Source: a virus. Taken from it: a stretch of 45,609 nt of DNA. The notes under the pieces are model-generated. The model had not been told where the DNA came from and ran no database searches. It saw nothing but the letters and a program-made list of their open reading frames with translations. Positions 30,419-38,233 of this stretch are shown here, one piece after another. Both the position numbers and the translations under genes were made by a program. The stretch is from the IMG/VR virus record IMGVR_UViG_3300027969_002554, positions 1 through 45,609 of that record. The stretch is one strand, 5' to 3'. Numbering within the stretch: position 1 is the stretch's first letter; each line of letters begins with the position of its first letter.

Positions 30419-30976
30419 ATGACTCTACTTTTAGTATCTAAACCTAATATTGAGTTCAATCCTAATAAACGAGTGTTTGTTAAAGAGAATGTCATATCAT
30501 CTAAAGTATGTGATGAGATAATTGATTTTGGAAGAAATAATGTTGTTAAGGGAATAAATAAATACCCTGGTTTATTTCAAATAAGTTTTAAGACATGTTT
30601 GTTACCTATGGATCACGTAATACATTCAATACTACAAGATGTTTGGGTTGAGGCTAGTAGTTTTATAGGAACTACTGTTGATTTTGTAGAACCATATGAA
30701 TTAAAACAATATGGTAGTGGTGATTTTTTTGGTAAACATACAGATAATTATAATAGTCTTTCCAAAGATATTGACAGAAAGATAACAATGAGTATACAAT
30801 TGTCAGATGATGAAGATTATGTAGGGGGAGACCTACTTGTTTTAAGTCAATCATATTCTAGGAAAAAAGGTAGTATTATTGCTTTTCCTAGTTTATTAAC
30901 ACATCAAGTAAACCCTATACTGAAGGGCGAGAGATGGTCATTAATTAGTTGGGCTTGGGGCCCTCAATGGAAATAG
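30419..30976 (+). CDS. 2-oxoglutarate/Fe(II) dioxygenase, P4H-like
   Basis: 185 residues with the double-stranded beta-helix iron facial triad: H107 and D109 in GKHTDNY, and H162 in LLTHQV. R172 in GERWSL binds 2-oxoglutarate. The upstream YELKQYGSGDFFG and the GGDLLVL strand are typical of the prolyl-4-hydroxylase-like group abundant in marine T4-like phages. Substrates could be protein, small molecule or a modified base. Being directly behind dpdA it might further oxidise the DNA modification, but nothing in the sequence proves this. Confidence 0.85.
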   Translation: MTLLLVSKPNIEFNPNKRVFVKENVISSKVCDEIIDFGRNNVVKGINKYPGLFQISFKTCLLPMDHVIHSILQDVWVEASSFIGTTVDFVEPYELKQYGSGDFFGKHTDNYNSLSKDIDRKITMSIQLSDDEDYVGGDLLVLSQSYSRKKGSIIAFPSLLTHQVNPILKGERWSLISWAWGPQWK

Positions 30977-30984
30977 GATTACAA

Positions 30985-31440
30985 ATGATAGAACAACATG
31001 AACAAGCAATGGCAGAGAAACGGTCTCGTATTAAAAATAACGCATTACGTACAATCTTTGTACGTTTTCAAAAAGAAGGTATTCATAAATACCCAGCGGC
31101 AGCAACAGACCCAGCACTTGCTACAGGTGATGAGTATGATGTTAGCTTTTTAGCTACTCCACATAGACACATCTTTCATTTTGAAGTGTCTATTGAAGTA
31201 TTTCACAACGACCGTGATATTGAGTTTATTCAGTTTAAAAGATGGTTAGAGAAGCAATATTCTCAAGGCATACTAGAATTGAATTACAAAAGTTGTGAAA
31301 TGATTAGTGATGACCTCTATGAAGTTATTGCAACTCGATATCCAGATCGTAATATCGCTATTCAAGTATCGGAAGATAATGAGAACGGTGCTACTATTGT
31401 CTATAACACAAACAAACCTTATCAACAACTCGCTATTTAA
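30985..31440 (+). CDS. Conserved phage protein, possibly T-fold (QueD-like) related
   Basis: 151 residues from ATG 30985 (AGGA upstream); the frame is open to an ATG at 30949 inside the dioxygenase gene. The pattern TPHRHIFHFEVSIEVFHNDRD, then FIQFKRWLE, LNYKSCEMISDDLYE and YPDRNIAIQVSEDNENGA, recalls the order of elements in QueD/6-pyruvoyl-tetrahydropterin synthase proteins. It has clustered His, a following strand, a helix and a late Glu-containing strand. The similarity is loose. Next to dpdA it may be an accessory enzyme for 7-deazaguanine tailoring, but it may equally be unrelated. Confidence 0.55.
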   Translation: MIEQHEQAMAEKRSRIKNNALRTIFVRFQKEGIHKYPAAATDPALATGDEYDVSFLATPHRHIFHFEVSIEVFHNDRDIEFIQFKRWLEKQYSQGILELNYKSCEMISDDLYEVIATRYPDRNIAIQVSEDNENGATIVYNTNKPYQQLAI

Positions 31441-31451
31441 AGGAAAATATA

Positions 31452-31652
31452 ATGGCAAAACAACAATCTAATCCACGTGTTCAACAAATCTTTGAGGACC
31501 TAGAAAACTATCTAGCATTCTGTCAGGACTATGGATACAAGTTTGATGAATCAACAATGTATGATATGCGTAGCTTTGCGTATCGTCAATTCACCAAAGC
31601 TGTGACTGGTAAGTGGGCTAAGGATCAATGGCAGGAAGATGCACGTCCATGA
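31452..31652 (+). CDS. Small conserved protein
   Basis: 66 residues, helical, with AAAGGAAAA before the ATG. It contains IFEDLENYLAFCQDYGYKF and MRSFAYRQFTKAVTGK. No family is recognised. Its stop overlaps the start of the glycosyltransferase gene (ATGA), so the two are coupled. Confidence 0.6.
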   Translation: MAKQQSNPRVQQIFEDLENYLAFCQDYGYKFDESTMYDMRSFAYRQFTKAVTGKWAKDQWQEDARP

Positions 31653-32848
31653 GAAAACTGTTTTACATGGGTCTTGAACCCTATAAAGCAAGGTACACTC
31701 TACAATTACAAGATTGGAATGAAAGTGTCTTTAAACAAAGAGGTATTAACTATGTTATCGTTCCAGGAGAAACATTAAGTAATGACCAAGCTATTGTGAC
31801 AGGACAAGTACTAGATGCTCATGGACGTACATACTTTGGTATGAGTCAATTAATGAATCTAGTAAAGATGATGAAGGAAGGTGAGTGTAGTAATGAAGAT
31901 ATTGTCTACTTTGAAGATATGTTTCAACCGGGCATTGAAAGCCTTCCTTATATACTTAAGCAAGTTCCTACTAATCTGCGTCCTCGCATATTTGTCCGTT
32001 GTCTTGCTCAGTCAATTGATCCGGATGATTTCGTACATGTATGGGGAATGAGTGAATTCATGGGTCACTATGAGAAGATGGTTGATTCATTTGTTGATGG
32101 CGTACTAGCTTCTAATGAAGAAATGGTCATGCATATGAAAATTGCAGGATGGAAGGCTCCAATCTATAATATTTCAGGATTAGCATTTGGTAAAGAAGAA
32201 GTACGCGGTCGTATCAACAATAACATCAAACCATTCAATGAACGTAAGATGCGTATAGCATTTTCAGCACGTTGGGATCAAGAGAAGCAACCTGATTTCT
32301 ATATGGATGTGATTGAAGAATTCTTTAACCGTTTCGGTGAAAGAGATCGTCATGGTGTATATCGTAATGTAGAATTCTGTGTATTCAGTGGTAGTAAATT
32401 AAAAAGTAACAATGATAGTTATATGAAACGAACCAATGATTTTCAAAATCGTGGTTTGTTAAAGGTTCACGAAGACCTAGATAAGAACGCATACTATGAG
32501 TTATTAAATGATACAAGAGTATTGTTTAACTGTGCGCTACAAGACTGGGTAAGTAATACAGTTAGCGAAGCAGATAGTTTGGGTTGTAATGTATTGTATC
32601 CAGCATATCGCAGTTTCCCAGAAACGTTTGCGAATGATTATACAAGACTGTACACGCCCTGGAGTGTTGAAGATGCAACAATAAAGTTATATAATATGTT
32701 ACATCATCCGCATGTAAATCAAGGTAAGATTAGTGATTGGACTGATGGTACAATCGATAGAATTTGTGATATCCTAGAAAATAAAGGACAACAGTGGTTG
32801 CGTATGGATAGTGATTATCGAAAACATACTAGAGAAAATAAATACTAA
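31649..32848 (+). CDS. GT-B-type glycosyltransferase-like protein
   Basis: 399 residues from the ATG at 31649 that overlaps the previous stop. The N-terminal half begins RKLFYMGLEPYKARYTLQ and includes DIVYFEDMFQPG. The C-terminal half has RMRIAFSARWDQEKQPDFYMDVIEEF, a canonical GT4-like donor-domain opening. LKVHEDLDKNAYYELL and VSNTVSEADSLGCNVLYP follow, with the conserved acidic residue contacting the nucleotide-sugar. Donor and acceptor are unknown. It may act with the second GT at 39499, the epimerase and the SGNH hydrolase. Confidence 0.75.
   Translation: MRKLFYMGLEPYKARYTLQLQDWNESVFKQRGINYVIVPGETLSNDQAIVTGQVLDAHGRTYFGMSQLMNLVKMMKEGECSNEDIVYFEDMFQPGIESLPYILKQVPTNLRPRIFVRCLAQSIDPDDFVHVWGMSEFMGHYEKMVDSFVDGVLASNEEMVMHMKIAGWKAPIYNISGLAFGKEEVRGRINNNIKPFNERKMRIAFSARWDQEKQPDFYMDVIEEFFNRFGERDRHGVYRNVEFCVFSGSKLKSNNDSYMKRTNDFQNRGLLKVHEDLDKNAYYELLNDTRVLFNCALQDWVSNTVSEADSLGCNVLYPAYRSFPETFANDYTRLYTPWSVEDATIKLYNMLHHPHVNQGKISDWTDGTIDRICDILENKGQQWLRMDSDYRKHTRENKY
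32837..32844 (+). promoter_or_regulatory. Late promoter-like AATAAATA
   Basis: AATAAATA in the last codons of the glycosyltransferase gene, 16 nt before the ATG at 32861. The leader would retain AAGGAG (32849-32854). Confidence 0.35.
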
Positions 32849-32860
32849 AAGGAGAAAATT

Positions 32861-33550
32861 ATGTTTGAAACAACTTATGAAAACGAAATGTCATATCGTT
32901 CAGCAAGCGAAGTAAACTTAGCAATGGGTCGTGTTTATGGACACATGAGCATAGCAGTTATTGTATCAATGTTTGTCAGTTACTTTGTGGGCACTAGCCC
33001 GGAGTTACTTGAATTCTTTTTTACAGGCATGCTAAAGTGGATTGTAATTTTTTCGCCGCTAGTAGCAATCTTTGGTATTAGCATGATATTAGCTACTAAC
33101 CCAAGTAAAAGTCTAGCACAGTTGTGCCTACATGGATTTGCAGCATTGATGGGATTAAGCTTTGCTACAATCTTTGCTGTGTTTACTATGGGTAGTATTG
33201 TGTCAGCATTTATGGGTGCAGCCATACTGTTTGGTGTAATGAGTGGCTATGGTTACTTTACTAAACAAAGCCTGGACAATGTTGGTAAGTTTATGTTTGT
33301 TGGACTAATTGCTATCATCATTGCCAGCATTGTTAATATCTTTATCGGTAGTACTGTTATGCAAATGGTAATCTCAGCATTAGCTATTATCATCTTCCTT
33401 GGCCTAACTGCTTATGACACACAGAAGATCCGTGAGGAACTTAGTGTAGAAACTAATGATTCAGCAGAAGTACGTGGAGCACTAACGCTGTATATGGATT
33501 TCATTAACTTGTTTATTAACTTGCTACAACTGTTTGGTGATAGGAAATAA
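32861..33550 (+). CDS. Bax inhibitor-1/YccA-like membrane protein
   Basis: 229 residues with about seven hydrophobic segments. The C-terminal signature GLTAYDTQKIRE followed by LTLYMDFINLFINLLQLFG is diagnostic of the BI-1 family (bacterial YbhL/YccA). The conserved Asp residues of the pH-sensing pair sit in or near these segments. E. coli YccA binds the FtsH membrane protease and can inhibit it. A phage copy could protect phage proteins from FtsH or alter ion leak; this is inferred from family knowledge. It has AAGGAG upstream. Confidence 0.85.
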   Translation: MFETTYENEMSYRSASEVNLAMGRVYGHMSIAVIVSMFVSYFVGTSPELLEFFFTGMLKWIVIFSPLVAIFGISMILATNPSKSLAQLCLHGFAALMGLSFATIFAVFTMGSIVSAFMGAAILFGVMSGYGYFTKQSLDNVGKFMFVGLIAIIIASIVNIFIGSTVMQMVISALAIIIFLGLTAYDTQKIREELSVETNDSAEVRGALTLYMDFINLFINLLQLFGDRK

Positions 33551-33552
33551 TC

Positions 33553-33747
33553 ATGGCAACACGCAAGAAAAAAGAAAATACAGAACCAACAGTAGTTAAG
33601 GGAAATCATTTGACCGTAACTACTTTCCCTGATGGCAAAACTATGTTAGAATGGGATGACGAAGCATTATTAAAAGAAGTGCGGGAAGCACTCAACTCGG
33701 TAGAAGTACCAAAAACAAAACGCAAATTAACAAAGGAAAAACAATGA
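33553..33747 (+). CDS. Small charged phage protein
   Basis: 64 residues two bases after the membrane-protein stop. A basic N-terminus (ATRKKKENTE), a central HLTVTTFPDGKTMLEWDDEALLKEVREAL, quoted here in part as TVTTFPDGKTMLEWDDEALL, and a basic tail (KTKRKLTKEKQ). No family is recognised. It overlaps the next small basic protein by 4 nt. Confidence 0.6.
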   Translation: MATRKKKENTEPTVVKGNHLTVTTFPDGKTMLEWDDEALLKEVREALNSVEVPKTKRKLTKEKQ

Positions 33748-33941
33748 GCGCACAAAACGATATTGAAACAAGTTTGGCAGCATACAATGCTGAAAATGAT
33801 AAGTTTAACAAAGGCAACGCAGCCGCTGGTACACGTGCCCGTAAAGCATTAGCCGAATTAGCTAAAGCAGTTAAGGCTCGCCGTAACGAAATTACAGCAG
33901 AAAAGACCGCACGTGCCGAAGAAAAAGCAAAAGCTAAGTAA
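33744..33941 (+). CDS. Histone H1-like small basic protein
   Basis: 65 residues, Ala/Lys/Glu-rich. The motif NAAAGTRARKALAELAKAVKARRNEI resembles bacterial and phage histone-H1-like proteins with an RARKAL core. It may bind DNA or condense it, or act as a small packaged protein. The short length and biased composition make the family call tentative. It is the last gene before a late-like promoter and a leader hairpin. Confidence 0.5.
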   Translation: MSAQNDIETSLAAYNAENDKFNKGNAAAGTRARKALAELAKAVKARRNEITAEKTARAEEKAKAK

Positions 33942-33945
33942 TCGT

Positions 33946-33953
33946 GCTAAATA
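33946..33953 (+). promoter_or_regulatory. Late promoter-like GCTAAATA
   Basis: GCTAAATA lies 65 nt before the folE-like ATG. The initiation point predicted near 33958 coincides with the base of the hairpin at 33957-33982. Confidence 0.4.
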
Positions 33954-33956
33954 CAA

Positions 33957-33982
33957 TGTAAGCTACACAACGGTAGCTTACA
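33957..33982 (+). promoter_or_regulatory. 5'-terminal hairpin of the folE leader
   Basis: Perfect 10-bp stem TGTAAGCTAC / GTAGCTTACA with loop ACAACG. No T-run follows, so it is not a typical terminator. If transcription starts at the upstream late-like element, the hairpin forms the 5' end of the mRNA, a known stabiliser against RNase E. The folE ribosome site AGGAAGG lies 22 nt further on and is free. Confidence 0.6.
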
Positions 33983-34018
33983 CTTCAAAACAAAAACCAT
34001 CACAAAGGAAGGTTATCT

Positions 34019-34708
34019 ATGAGTTATAATAAAACAAAAACAGACCCAGAGTTGGGTCAACAAGTTCATGAACACTTAGTCAAAATGGGCGTTGAAACAC
34101 CTACGTGGGATACACGTGGTGCAAATCTTGATAGAAAAATAAAAATTGAAATCATTACAGAACAATTTCAAAAGATTATGACAACCTTAGGGTTAGACTT
34201 ATCAGATGATAGTTTAATGGATACACCTAAACGTGTTGCTAAGATGTACGTTAATGAAATCTTTTGGGGATTAGACTTTGAAGCATTTCCTAAATGCACA
34301 ACAGTTGACAACAAGATGCAATACAACGAAATGGTTGTAGAGCGTAATGTTAATGTTCAATCTAACTGCGAACATCATTTTGTAGTCATCGATGGATTGG
34401 CTACTGTAGCTTATGTCCCTAAACAAAAAGTTTTAGGGCTTAGTAAGATAAACCGTATCGTAGAATATTTTAGCAAGCGACCTCAAATTCAAGAGAGGTT
34501 AACAGAGCAAATATTTCACACCTTACAGTTCATCCTTCAGACAGAAGATGTTGCAGTTATGATTGATGCACAACACTATTGCGTTAAAAGTCGTGGTGTA
34601 GAAGATACAGGTAGTAGTACTGTTACTTGTCGTTTAGGTGGCGGTTTCAAATCAGATCCTGCGGCACGACAAGAATTCCTACAAATTGCTAACAAAGGTT
34701 GCAAATAA
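34019..34708 (+). CDS. folE: GTP cyclohydrolase I
   Basis: 229 residues. Family motifs are complete: DTPKRVAKMYVNEIFWGL, then SNCEHHF with zinc ligands C117 and H120 and VAYVPKQKVLGLSKINRIV. RPQIQERLT and IDAQHYCVKSRGV with C188 follow. The enzyme makes 7,8-dihydroneopterin triphosphate from GTP, the first step to folate and to 7-deazaguanines. With QueD and QueE downstream it should feed the DpdA DNA-modification route. It has a strong AGGAAGG ribosome site, and its stop overlaps the next start (TAATG). Confidence 0.95.
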   Translation: MSYNKTKTDPELGQQVHEHLVKMGVETPTWDTRGANLDRKIKIEIITEQFQKIMTTLGLDLSDDSLMDTPKRVAKMYVNEIFWGLDFEAFPKCTTVDNKMQYNEMVVERNVNVQSNCEHHFVVIDGLATVAYVPKQKVLGLSKINRIVEYFSKRPQIQERLTEQIFHTLQFILQTEDVAVMIDAQHYCVKSRGVEDTGSSTVTCRLGGGFKSDPAARQEFLQIANKGCK

Positions 34709-34905
34709 TGTTAAAAGACAGACGATTTTTACTAGAACAAGAGATTACCAAAGCGCACGATGAGGCTGCAGCCATGTATTTGGATATTGTCACTCATGAT
34801 AAAGATGTACATAGTCCAGAGTATCAACATCTTAAGGATAAAATTATGAATTTACAGTTTGATCTTAACATTGTAAATCAGTTAATTCACAAAGGACACA
34901 AATAA
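34708..34905 (+). CDS. Small helical protein
   Basis: 65 residues from ATG 34708, which overlaps the folE stop; a TTG nine bases upstream is less likely. The sequence (RRFLLEQEITKAHDEAAAMY, then HLKDKIMNLQFDLNIVNQL) predicts two long amphipathic helices forming a hairpin. No known family. Start and stop are coupled to the neighbours. Confidence 0.6.
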   Translation: MLKDRRFLLEQEITKAHDEAAAMYLDIVTHDKDVHSPEYQHLKDKIMNLQFDLNIVNQLIHKGHK

Positions 34906-35141
34906 TGGGATTTCGTAAACAAATAGACTATAATTCAGTACATCATCAAATCTATATGTCTGGTGTAGAATTACATAGTAACTACAATGATGGATTCAAT
35001 CAATTTGAAATCAAAAAAGACTTACATCGTATTAAATGGTTGATTGATGAGATTATGGCTGATGCCCCCACATTTGTAGGTGAGGATGAATTCTTAAAAG
35101 AACATGAACAAACTAAAATGTGGAGAACACTTTCAAAATGA
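34905..35141 (+). CDS. Small conserved protein
   Basis: 78 residues beginning MGFRKQIDYNSVHHQIYMSG, with a helix IKKDLHRIKWLIDEIMADAP and an acidic C-terminal part. No family is recognised. It sits between folE and a cytidylyltransferase, and its end overlaps the next start (ATGA). Confidence 0.6.
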   Translation: MGFRKQIDYNSVHHQIYMSGVELHSNYNDGFNQFEIKKDLHRIKWLIDEIMADAPTFVGEDEFLKEHEQTKMWRTLSK

Positions 35142-35605
35142 TATTTAATCATATTAAAGAACTTAAGGCACAGGGTAAAAAGATTGGCATTACCTTTAGC
35201 ACGTTTGATATGCTTCACGCAGGTCACGTTGCTATGTTAAGCGAAGCAAAAAATCACTGTGATTACTTGATTTGTGGACTACAAACTGACCCAACAATTG
35301 ATAGACCTGATACTAAAAATAAACCTATTCAAAGTATTGTAGAACGACAGATACAACTTGCGGCTTGTCGTTATGTTGATGAAGTAGTGGTATATCAAAC
35401 TGAACAAGACTTAATTGACTTGTTATTGATATTACCATTAGATGTTCGTATTTTGGGTACAGAGTATGAGGATAAAAACTTTACTGGCCGTAATGAGGGA
35501 GCAGGTCGTGCTATACAAGTAATATTTAATAAACGTGACCACAGTTTCAGCAGTTCAAGTCTACGCAAACGTGTAGCAGAAGCAGAGAAAAACAAAAATG
35601 CCTAA
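35138..35605 (+). CDS. TagD-like cytidylyltransferase
   Basis: 155 residues from ATG 35138. The HxGH motif (DMLHAGHVAML, H27 and H30) and the C-terminal SSSSLRKRV place it in the glycerol-3-phosphate/ADP-heptose type of nucleotidyltransferase. The conserved RILGTEYEDKNFTG block fits too. These enzymes make CDP-glycerol or related activated alcohols. With adjacent kinase-nucleotidyltransferase and glycosyltransferase genes it may supply an activated donor for decorating DNA, virion or cell surface. Confidence 0.8.
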   Translation: MIFNHIKELKAQGKKIGITFSTFDMLHAGHVAMLSEAKNHCDYLICGLQTDPTIDRPDTKNKPIQSIVERQIQLAACRYVDEVVVYQTEQDLIDLLLILPLDVRILGTEYEDKNFTGRNEGAGRAIQVIFNKRDHSFSSSSLRKRVAEAEKNKNA

Positions 35606-36395
35606 AAGAATATTAGTAATGGGTTTACCGGGTGCTGGTAAAACTTATCTAGCACAACATATTGTAGACCACTTACAAGCAGAAAAGAAAAAAGTAAGTT
35701 GGCTAAATGCTGACGATGTGCGTAAGAAGTACAATGATTGGGACTTTAGTACAGAAGGGCGTGTTCGTCAAAGTTTACGTATGCGTGAACTAGCAGATAA
35801 TATGACTGAATGTGATTATGTAATCTGTGACTTTGTTGCACCATTGGTTGAGATGCGTAATAACTTTAAAGCAGATTGGACTGTTTGGGTTGACACTATC
35901 GACAAAGGTCGTTATGAAGATACAAACAAAGCATTTATTCCACCTGAAGTGTATGACTTTAGAATTAATGAACAGAAAAGTGAAAAGTGGAGTGAGTTTA
36001 TTGCCGCACATATATTAGATAACAGACGTAGACCAGTATTTGATTGGCAAAAAGAAACTGTACAGATGTTAGGTCGTTGGCAACCATGGCATGAAGGACA
36101 TCGTAAGTTGTTTGAACGTGCTATTACCAAGACTGGACAAGTAGTTATTCAGATTAGAGATTGTCAAGGTTGGCAAGGAAGTAATCCTTTTGCTATTGAC
36201 CAAGTAAAGAGTTTTATTAAACGTGATTTAGATATGCTATATCAGGGTCAATATGAGATTCAAATTGTGCCAAATATTGTAAATATAACATATGGGCGTG
36301 ATGTTGGATATAAGATTGAACAAGAAACGTTTGATGACGCTACTCATAATATTAGTGCTACTAAAATCCGAAAAAGTTTAGGATTTGGTAAATAA
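35598..36395 (+). CDS. APS-kinase-like kinase fused to a nucleotidyltransferase
   Basis: 265 residues. The N-terminal domain has the P-loop GLPGAGKT (9-16), NADDVRKKY and FSTEGRVRQSLRM, matching the adenylylsulfate kinase fold. The C-terminal domain (about 150-265) has LGRWQPWHEGH with HxGH at H165-H168 and ISATKIR near the end, an NMN-adenylyltransferase-like core. The order kinase then transferase is the reverse of NadR (transferase then ribosylnicotinamide kinase). The substrate is therefore open: NAD salvage, sulfate activation or an unusual nucleotide are candidates. It overlaps the TagD-like gene by 8 nt. Confidence 0.75.
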   Translation: MPKRILVMGLPGAGKTYLAQHIVDHLQAEKKKVSWLNADDVRKKYNDWDFSTEGRVRQSLRMRELADNMTECDYVICDFVAPLVEMRNNFKADWTVWVDTIDKGRYEDTNKAFIPPEVYDFRINEQKSEKWSEFIAAHILDNRRRPVFDWQKETVQMLGRWQPWHEGHRKLFERAITKTGQVVIQIRDCQGWQGSNPFAIDQVKSFIKRDLDMLYQGQYEIQIVPNIVNITYGRDVGYKIEQETFDDATHNISATKIRKSLGFGK

Positions 36396-36421
36396 AGATA
36401 GCGGTCTCGGCGTCATCCCGC

Positions 36422-36450
36422 TTTACAAACTCTGCTGCCTATGCTATAAT
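36422..36450 (+). promoter_or_regulatory. Sigma70-type promoter, TTTACA-N17-TATAAT
   Basis: TTTACA (36422-36427) and TATAAT (36445-36450) have a 17-bp spacer. The short leader contains AGGAGA (36458-36463) before the ATG at 36469. It starts an operon with the QueD-like gene. Confidence 0.75.
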
Positions 36451-36468
36451 ACAACATAGGAGAACACA

Positions 36469-36951
36469 ATGGCAAACAAAAAATTCTTTTCAACAAAGAC
36501 ATACAGACAAATAGGGCCTGTCGCATACCGTCAATGGCGTGCCGACAGTCATTGTAACTTAATTCATGGCTATGCTATGAGTTTTCACTTTGAGTTTGAG
36601 GCTGACACACTAGATGCCCGTAACTGGGTAACTGATTTCGGTGGATTACGCCCTCTTAAAGATAAACTAGAAGAATGGTTTGACCATACTCTATTAGTCG
36701 CACAAGATGACCCCATGCGTGAACATCTATTAGAACTAGGTAGATTGAAATTAGCTAAGATTACCGAAGTAGAACGCACTGGTTGTGAAGGTATATCTGA
36801 CTTCTTATATGAATACATTAACACAATCTTTTTACCTAACTGCGGTAGTGAAGAAGCTAAACGTGTATGGTGCTGTAGAGTAGAGGTCCGTGAGACTGAT
36901 AGCAATATGGCAGGACGTAGTGGTCATAGAGAAGATAGAGAGTTTGAATAA
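36469..36951 (+). CDS. queD: QueD-like 6-carboxytetrahydropterin synthase
   Basis: 160 residues. DSHCNLIHGYAMSFHFEFEA contains H28, the nucleophilic C29 and H33. VTDFGGLRPLKDKLEEWFDHTLL matches the QueD DF/FDH segment. In E. coli QueD the zinc ligands are H16, H31 and H33 of an HGH motif; here the motif is HGY with Y35, so one zinc ligand is replaced or supplied by H40. The enzyme turns dihydroneopterin triphosphate from FolE into CPH4. It is transcribed from its own host-type promoter, and its stop overlaps the next gene. Confidence 0.82.
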   Translation: MANKKFFSTKTYRQIGPVAYRQWRADSHCNLIHGYAMSFHFEFEADTLDARNWVTDFGGLRPLKDKLEEWFDHTLLVAQDDPMREHLLELGRLKLAKITEVERTGCEGISDFLYEYINTIFLPNCGSEEAKRVWCCRVEVRETDSNMAGRSGHREDREFE

Positions 36952-37367
36952 TGTTGAAAACAGAAATAGTAGATAAGGTAGGACATACCTTAGTAGACAT
37001 ATTTCATAGGCTTGCATTGTTTGGTATTGGTGCCGCAACAGTATGGGCTGCCGGTTGGACTTTTGCTGAACTGTTTCAAAAACATCACGCTACAGTTGGT
37101 GACCTGTTATTAATGTTTATCTATTTGGAAATAGGTGCAATGGTAGGCATTTATTTCAAGACCAATCATATGCCTGTCAGGTTCCTGCTATACATTGCAA
37201 TAACAGCACTGACACGACATATGGTAGATATAATGAGTCATCAGCCAATTAATGTTGTTGAAATGTTAGCTGTAGCCGGCTCTACATTTGTTATAGCAAT
37301 AAGCGTATTAGTTATTAGATATACTAGCGCAAAATATCCTAGTAACAATAAAGATGAGGTAGCTTAA
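36951..37367 (+). CDS. PsiE-like membrane protein
   Basis: 138 residues with four hydrophobic segments. The central FIYLEIGAMVGIYFKTNHMPVRFLLYIAITALTRHMVD, quoted in parts as YLEIGAMVGIYF and VRFLLYIAITALTRHM, is the hallmark of the PsiE (phosphate-starvation-inducible) family. PsiE's biochemical function is unknown. With PhoH at 4148 it makes a second phosphate-stress-associated gene in the window. It is coupled to the queD stop. Confidence 0.72.
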   Translation: MLKTEIVDKVGHTLVDIFHRLALFGIGAATVWAAGWTFAELFQKHHATVGDLLLMFIYLEIGAMVGIYFKTNHMPVRFLLYIAITALTRHMVDIMSHQPINVVEMLAVAGSTFVIAISVLVIRYTSAKYPSNNKDEVA

Positions 37368-37413
37368 ATGCTTGAAACAATTTGTCAAATTGTACTATCA
37401 GGGAAATATTAAA

Positions 37414-38046
37414 ATGAGTTTTTTAGTAGCAAATTTACCACCAGTAAAATGTTTTGTTCGTAGAGAATTTCTGTATGACTTTGAGAAAGGTCACGGTGAA
37501 CTCGAACCTTGCTGGTGGATATCAATAAAATCTCAACGTAGCCAAGCATTTCGTATTGAATCATATTTAAATCAGTATGGTGCACTATATGATAAACTTC
37601 CATTACACGCATATTGTTGGAAACCCATAGAAGGTGAACCGTATCCTTTAGACTTTTTACAATTATGGAATAGTATGTCTTATGATATTACTGTAATTAA
37701 AAAAGCAATGATAGCAAATATGAGATGTAAAATTAAAATGAAAGATGGGTCGTGGTTAGAAGGAGAATATCTTTTTACTGTTGATTCCGCACATCCAGAT
37801 TTTAATACAATAGATTGCGGTCATAGTGAAGATGTTGAGGATCACAAAAGTTTTAACTTTATTAAATGTGATAATGGTCAATTTGCCGCACAACCAAATA
37901 ATCGTATTGTTATTTTAGAACCAGCAAGTAATCCTAAAGAAATGAAGATACCAGATTTTAATGTCGCTACTACTAGATGGAATGTTGAAATGGATCCAAA
38001 ATGGGACTATGGACTGCCAGAAAACAAATGGAGAATGAATGAATAG
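37414..38046 (+). CDS. Conserved phage protein of unknown function
   Basis: 210 residues from ATG 37414; an in-frame non-ATG start at 37372 is possible. The conserved-looking N-terminal half reads SFLVANLPPVKCFVRREFLYDF, quoted in part as NLPPVKCFVRREFLYDF, then WWISIKSQRSQAFRIESYL and PLHAYCW. The middle has RCKIKMKDGSWLEGEYLFTVD. The end is rich in Asp, Asn and Trp. No catalytic motif is recognised. It overlaps the next gene by 8 nt and lies between queD and queE. Confidence 0.6.
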   Translation: MSFLVANLPPVKCFVRREFLYDFEKGHGELEPCWWISIKSQRSQAFRIESYLNQYGALYDKLPLHAYCWKPIEGEPYPLDFLQLWNSMSYDITVIKKAMIANMRCKIKMKDGSWLEGEYLFTVDSAHPDFNTIDCGHSEDVEDHKSFNFIKCDNGQFAAQPNNRIVILEPASNPKEMKIPDFNVATTRWNVEMDPKWDYGLPENKWRMNE

Positions 38047-38230
38047 TTTAGAAAAAATCTGGGCTAGAGCAACCGGTCATTTAATGGGTAACACCGATGA
38101 TGACAGGCCTGATGTACCTATTCTTACATTGGGTGAAGCAAGGATCGCATTGTTCCTAAAAACTTTCTGGGTGGTGCTACATGTGATAACATGTTGTTTC
38201 ATTATAGCAAATACAATACATAATTGGTAA
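38039..38230 (+). CDS. Small single-span membrane protein
   Basis: 63 residues. The N-terminal 35 residues are soluble (NSLEKIWARATGHLMGNTDD). Residues 37-60 form one transmembrane helix (IALFLKTFWVVLHVITCCFI). No family is recognised. It might be a lysis or superinfection-exclusion factor, as small phage membrane proteins often are; this is not supported beyond size and topology. Confidence 0.55.
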   Translation: MNSLEKIWARATGHLMGNTDDDRPDVPILTLGEARIALFLKTFWVVLHVITCCFIIANTIHNW

Positions 38231-38233
38231 AAT

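Noticed and set aside
36400-36425. Hairpin AGCGG...CCGCT as a terminator after the kinase-nucleotidyltransferase gene
   Set aside because: The stem is only 5 bp with a loop of about 14 nt and no T-run; it overlaps the -35 of the queD promoter.
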